From Argentina anserina (Eukaryota > Streptophyta > Magnoliopsida > Rosales > Rosaceae): a DNA stretch of 64,000 bases. This document shows, one piece after another, positions 61,156-64,000 of the stretch. The position numbers and the translations under genes are program-made. Under the pieces are notes generated by a model. That model ran no database searches. It had not been told where the DNA came from and worked only from the letters and a program-made list of their open reading frames with translations. The stretch lies in the NCBI RefSeq assembly GCF_933775445.1, contig NC_065872.1, positions 3,968,001 to 4,032,000 of the forward strand, in the 5' to 3' direction. The number at the start of each line of letters is the position of its first letter. The first letter of the stretch is position 1.

Positions 61156-61559
61156 GTCTCTATTTTTGTTCATCTTTTGGTTTGTGAATAATTGCAGCAG
61201 ACCAAGTGTACTAACTAGTATCAATGTTGACCTGTATTGTAATAACCCTAATTTTTAAAACGATATTTGAATTGAATTGAATTCTATAAGTTATGAAATT
61301 CAATTAAAATGGAATTGTTTGTTTGCAAACTTTACGAAACGGAAACGGAAACGGAAACGTTCCGAAAACGTTTAATAAGAAAACGTTACGTTTCCGAACG
61401 ATTATATCGACTTTTATTCCGTCGATCGTTTGCGAAATCTCCCTTCACGAAAGTTGTGGAGCTCGTCGATACGAGTTCGTGGATATGTGACACGTTCGAA
61501 TCGGACGTTGTACGTAAAAGTTATTAACGACGGAAGTTAGTTTCCGATTTGGAAAAGGG

Positions 61560-61566
61560 TATAAAA
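61560..61566 (+). promoter_or_regulatory. TATA box of the second LTR copy
   Basis: TATAAAA at the position equivalent to TATAAATA in the first LTR. It points away from the SSL gene. Confidence 0.5.
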
Positions 61567-62518
61567 GGAAAAAACTGAAGGGTTAGGGTTTCCATTTTCG
61601 GAAACCCTTCACCCCGCCTCCCTTTTCCCTTTTCTCTCTCTCTCCTCGCGATTTTCTCCCTCCCCGAGCTCTCTCTCCCTCACTGTCCTCGCCGGCGATC
61701 TCCATCACCGTTCGACCGTGGTCTCCACCGCCTAGCGCAGGAGCACCGCACGGCCCTTCTCTGCAGACCCCGAGGTCGACGCATCTCCTCGCGATGTCGT
61801 TAACCTCTGCGCTCCAACCCGAGACCGCAAGCATCGCGCCACCATCGAGCACCACTTCGGCGACGCAAGGGCACGGGGGAGAGCTCCACGACGCCGATCC
61901 TCTCCCTTAGAGCCCTTCGCTATCGACCCAGGGGCACCCAAGCCCTCCCCGAGGAATCGAAGCTCCACCGACGATCCGAGCGTTTCCGACATCAAATCGG
62001 AAGTTTTAACTGCGATTAAGGTATGATTTGTTGTTATTGATGGTTGGATTGTGATTATGATGAATTTTGGGATCGAATTGAGGAGATCGGAGGTGTGTGA
62101 GGAGGAAGGGATACCGCCGCCTAGAGGCGGCGCGTGGAGGAGCGTGGGAGGAGTAGGAGGCGGCCTAGGACCGCAGAGAGGAAGAGGGGAGAAAGGAGGA
62201 GGGTTTTGGGGTGGTGGTGACATCACACGCGCCGGTTTTGGGCTCGGCGCGTGGGCCCCACGCGCTGCCTGCCGGGGGTGGCGCGTGTGCCACACGCGCC
62301 GCCACGTGCGGCGGTGTGACAGTGTTTTCCGATAGGGGTATTTTGGTAATTTACTTAAATGTAAATGTAAATTTTATTTACTACGGTAAATGTAATTAAA
62401 TTTTACCTTCGGTAAATGTAAATATAAATTACTTTCAGTAAATGTAAAAAGTAATTTTGTAAAAGGGTAATTTAGTAAATTTTATTTACTGAATTTGTAT
62501 TTACATTTAAATCGTACG

Positions 62519-62655
62519 TATACGTACAGAAATACGTATTAATATTTATACGTACAGAAATACGTATTAATATTTATACGTACAGAAATACGTATATAAT
62601 ATTTATACGTACAGAAATACGTATATAATATTTATACGTACAGAAATACGTATTA
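62519..62655 (+). repeat. 28-bp tandem repeat in the second LTR
   Basis: About five units with core TATACGTACAGAAATACGTA followed by TTAATATT or TATAATATT. The first LTR has one loose copy (near 55410-55430) at this place, so expansion is specific to this copy. Confidence 0.85.
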
Positions 62656-63389
62656 ATTTCATAGTTGTACAGTATCCGGGAATAGTAACAGTGAATAGTA
62701 CCAATGAACAGTAACTTCGTAAAACCGAAAATTGCTGAACAGTAACCGATTATTACTGTTTCGGCATTTAAAGGTTACGAAACGATTCTAAATTATTTTC
62801 TTATCTTTTCAAGGTGATCGTTAAACCGAGGAAAGGAATTATCATCGGAAATTGTGGAATTACGCTCGAGTCGTTAAGGTGAGTAAAATCTCACTTATTT
62901 ACGAATCTACCCTTGCGGTGATTCCAAGATTTTTGCAAGAGTTTTTAATATTGAATTACGACACGTATACAATATAGTGGATTACGTATATATCGTATAA
63001 ATGGTAATAAGTACATATATATATATATTTTGCTATATTATATACTGTTATGAATTCATTGGAATTGGTCATTTCGAATGACGAGAATTAAATGTTGAGC
63101 ATGTGATGTGATTTTTGTACAATATGAGGTGTGATTATTGTACGTGGTTTTAACATGAGTTTGTTAAAATGTTTTGTCTTCGGACGAGTTTTGTCTTCGG
63201 ACGAGTTTTTGTCTTCGGACGTGTTTATGAAATATGACATGTATACGATATAATGGATTATATATATATTGTATAAATGGTAAATATGTACATATATATA
63301 TAGTTTGCTATATAATATACTGTTATGATTTTATCGTGATTTATGTCATTTCGATGACGAGATTTAAATATCGAGCATGTGATTTTGAT

Positions 63390-63670
63390 TTGTACAATAT
63401 GATGTGAGATTATTGTACGTGATTTTAACATTGAGTTTGTTAAAATGTTGATTTGTCTTCGGACATGATTTTTGGTACAATATGATGTGAGATTATTGTA
63501 CGTGATTTTAACATTGAGATTGTTAAAATGTTGATTTGTCTTCGGATATGATTTTTGGTACAATATGATGTGAGATTATTGTACGTGATTTTTAACATTG
63601 AGATTGTTAAAATGTTGATTTGTCTTCGGACGTGATTGGTACAATATGATGTGAGATTATTGTACGTGTT
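63390..63670 (+). repeat. Tandem repeat of about 83 bp in the second LTR
   Basis: Three full units and part of a fourth, with core TACAATATGATGTGAGATTA, TTGTACGTGATTTTAACATT and GATTTGTCTTCGGA. The first LTR has about one and a half units at the equivalent place (about 56105-56220). Long open frames on the minus strand here are made by the repeat. Confidence 0.8.
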
Positions 63671-64000
63671 TGGCAAGTCGGAACCTAGCCTTTGGCCGGG
63701 CGAAAGTTACGATACAGTTAGAGCTCTAGTCTGTCTGCCTTAGTACTGCATGTGAGATAACGGGTGGTTATCTGCTCATGGGTACTCAGTTTATTTGGAT
63801 GTTGGGTAGCGGGTGGCTATCCAATATCAGCGGTGTATTACGAGAGGGGTAACAGATGTGTACCAGCGTTCTTGGTACCCGTATTATAAATGCATTTGGG
63901 TAACCAGAAGGGTTACTTAATTTCTCATGAGCGCTTCTTTTTCTTTGGGACAACCAGATGGGCCGTCCACTGACTCATGAGTGCATTTATATTTGTTTGA

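Larger units (their letters stand above)
61238..64000 (+). mobile_element. Second copy of the 3-kb Gypsy-like LTR, cut by the window edge
   Basis: It begins TGTAATAACCCTAATTTT and runs collinear with 54011-56585: the same CGTCGATCGTTTGCGAAA block, TATA box, GC-rich leader, CGTAAAACCGAAAATTGC block, GTGATCG block and final GGCAAGTCGGAACC block, all in the same order. The 3' end (about 0.4 kb) lies beyond the window. I cannot tell whether this is a solo LTR or the 5' LTR of a full element. It sits 83 bp after exon 5 of the SSL gene, in the expected intron or downstream. Confidence 0.85.

Noticed and set aside
61583..62295. Minus-strand open frames in the second LTR
   Set aside because: Composition-driven frames across the GC-rich leader; no recognisable protein.
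63258..63676. Minus-strand frames with repeated peptides
   Set aside because: Produced by the ~83-bp tandem repeat, whose length preserves or shifts frames by chance.
54011..64000. A single full-length retrotransposon bounded by the two 3-kb LTRs
   Set aside because: The first LTR has its own TCACA duplication, and the DNA between contains MITEs and the SSL exons, not gag/pol.
1..64000. CRISPR arrays, operons, prophage or other bacterial-type systems
   Set aside because: Spliced plant genes throughout; repeats found are transposon ends, microsatellites or LTR arrays without regular spacers.

Overview
The window is nuclear DNA from a flowering plant. Its genes have GT-AG introns, one proven GC-AG intron and plant-type protein families: a CYP71-clan P450, an SBT1 subtilase, a class C G-gamma subunit, a LURP-one protein, a CCX cation exchanger, ALDH7B, a DUF1677 protein and a strictosidine synthase-like protein. 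The intergenic DNA is AT-rich and full of plant transposon classes. The protein sequences look like a rosid eudicot, possibly Rosaceae, but I cannot fix the species by reading alone.

Layout. 0-13 kb is transposon-rich: a possible gene 3' end (0.4-1.6 kb), a mariner/Stowaway-type MITE (1.59-2.14 kb), a tandem-repeat-TIR element split by a 203-bp solo LTR (2.42-3.55 kb), an LTR/PBS remnant (3.7 kb), and a complete 6.46-kb PIF/Harbinger element (6.38-12.84 kb). The last has an intact Myb/SANT-like ORF2 and a transposase with one in-frame stop. 13-30 kb is gene-poor: a CYP92A-like P450 on the minus strand (16.0-17.7 kb), several MITE-like elements, a 5'-truncated L1-type LINE with a 14-bp target duplication (22.3-22.9 kb), and a hAT element nested inside another hAT element (25.8-27.4 kb).

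30-52.4 kb is the gene-rich core: SBT1-type subtilase (+), class C G-gamma (AGG3/GS3-like, -), LURP-one-related (+), CCX (-), ALDH7B (+, 14 exons) and DUF1677 (-). Exon phases and splice sites agree for all of them, and all appear intact. These are unrelated housekeeping, signalling or stress genes; nothing suggests a cluster or a shared pathway.

52.9-64 kb is transposon-rich again. A foldback/MULE-like element with duplicated TIR units and a 9-bp TSD is split by a 3,004-bp solo LTR with TSD TCACA. A small TIR element carries a Copia-type LTR. A strictosidine synthase-like gene (58.8-61.2 kb) has several reading-frame or splice lesions and is followed, after its fifth exon, by a second copy of the same 3-kb LTR family, which runs off the window. 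I found no CRISPR, operon, viral or toxin system. The most interesting content is the nested, datable transposon stratigraphy and copy-specific tandem arrays in the large LTRs.
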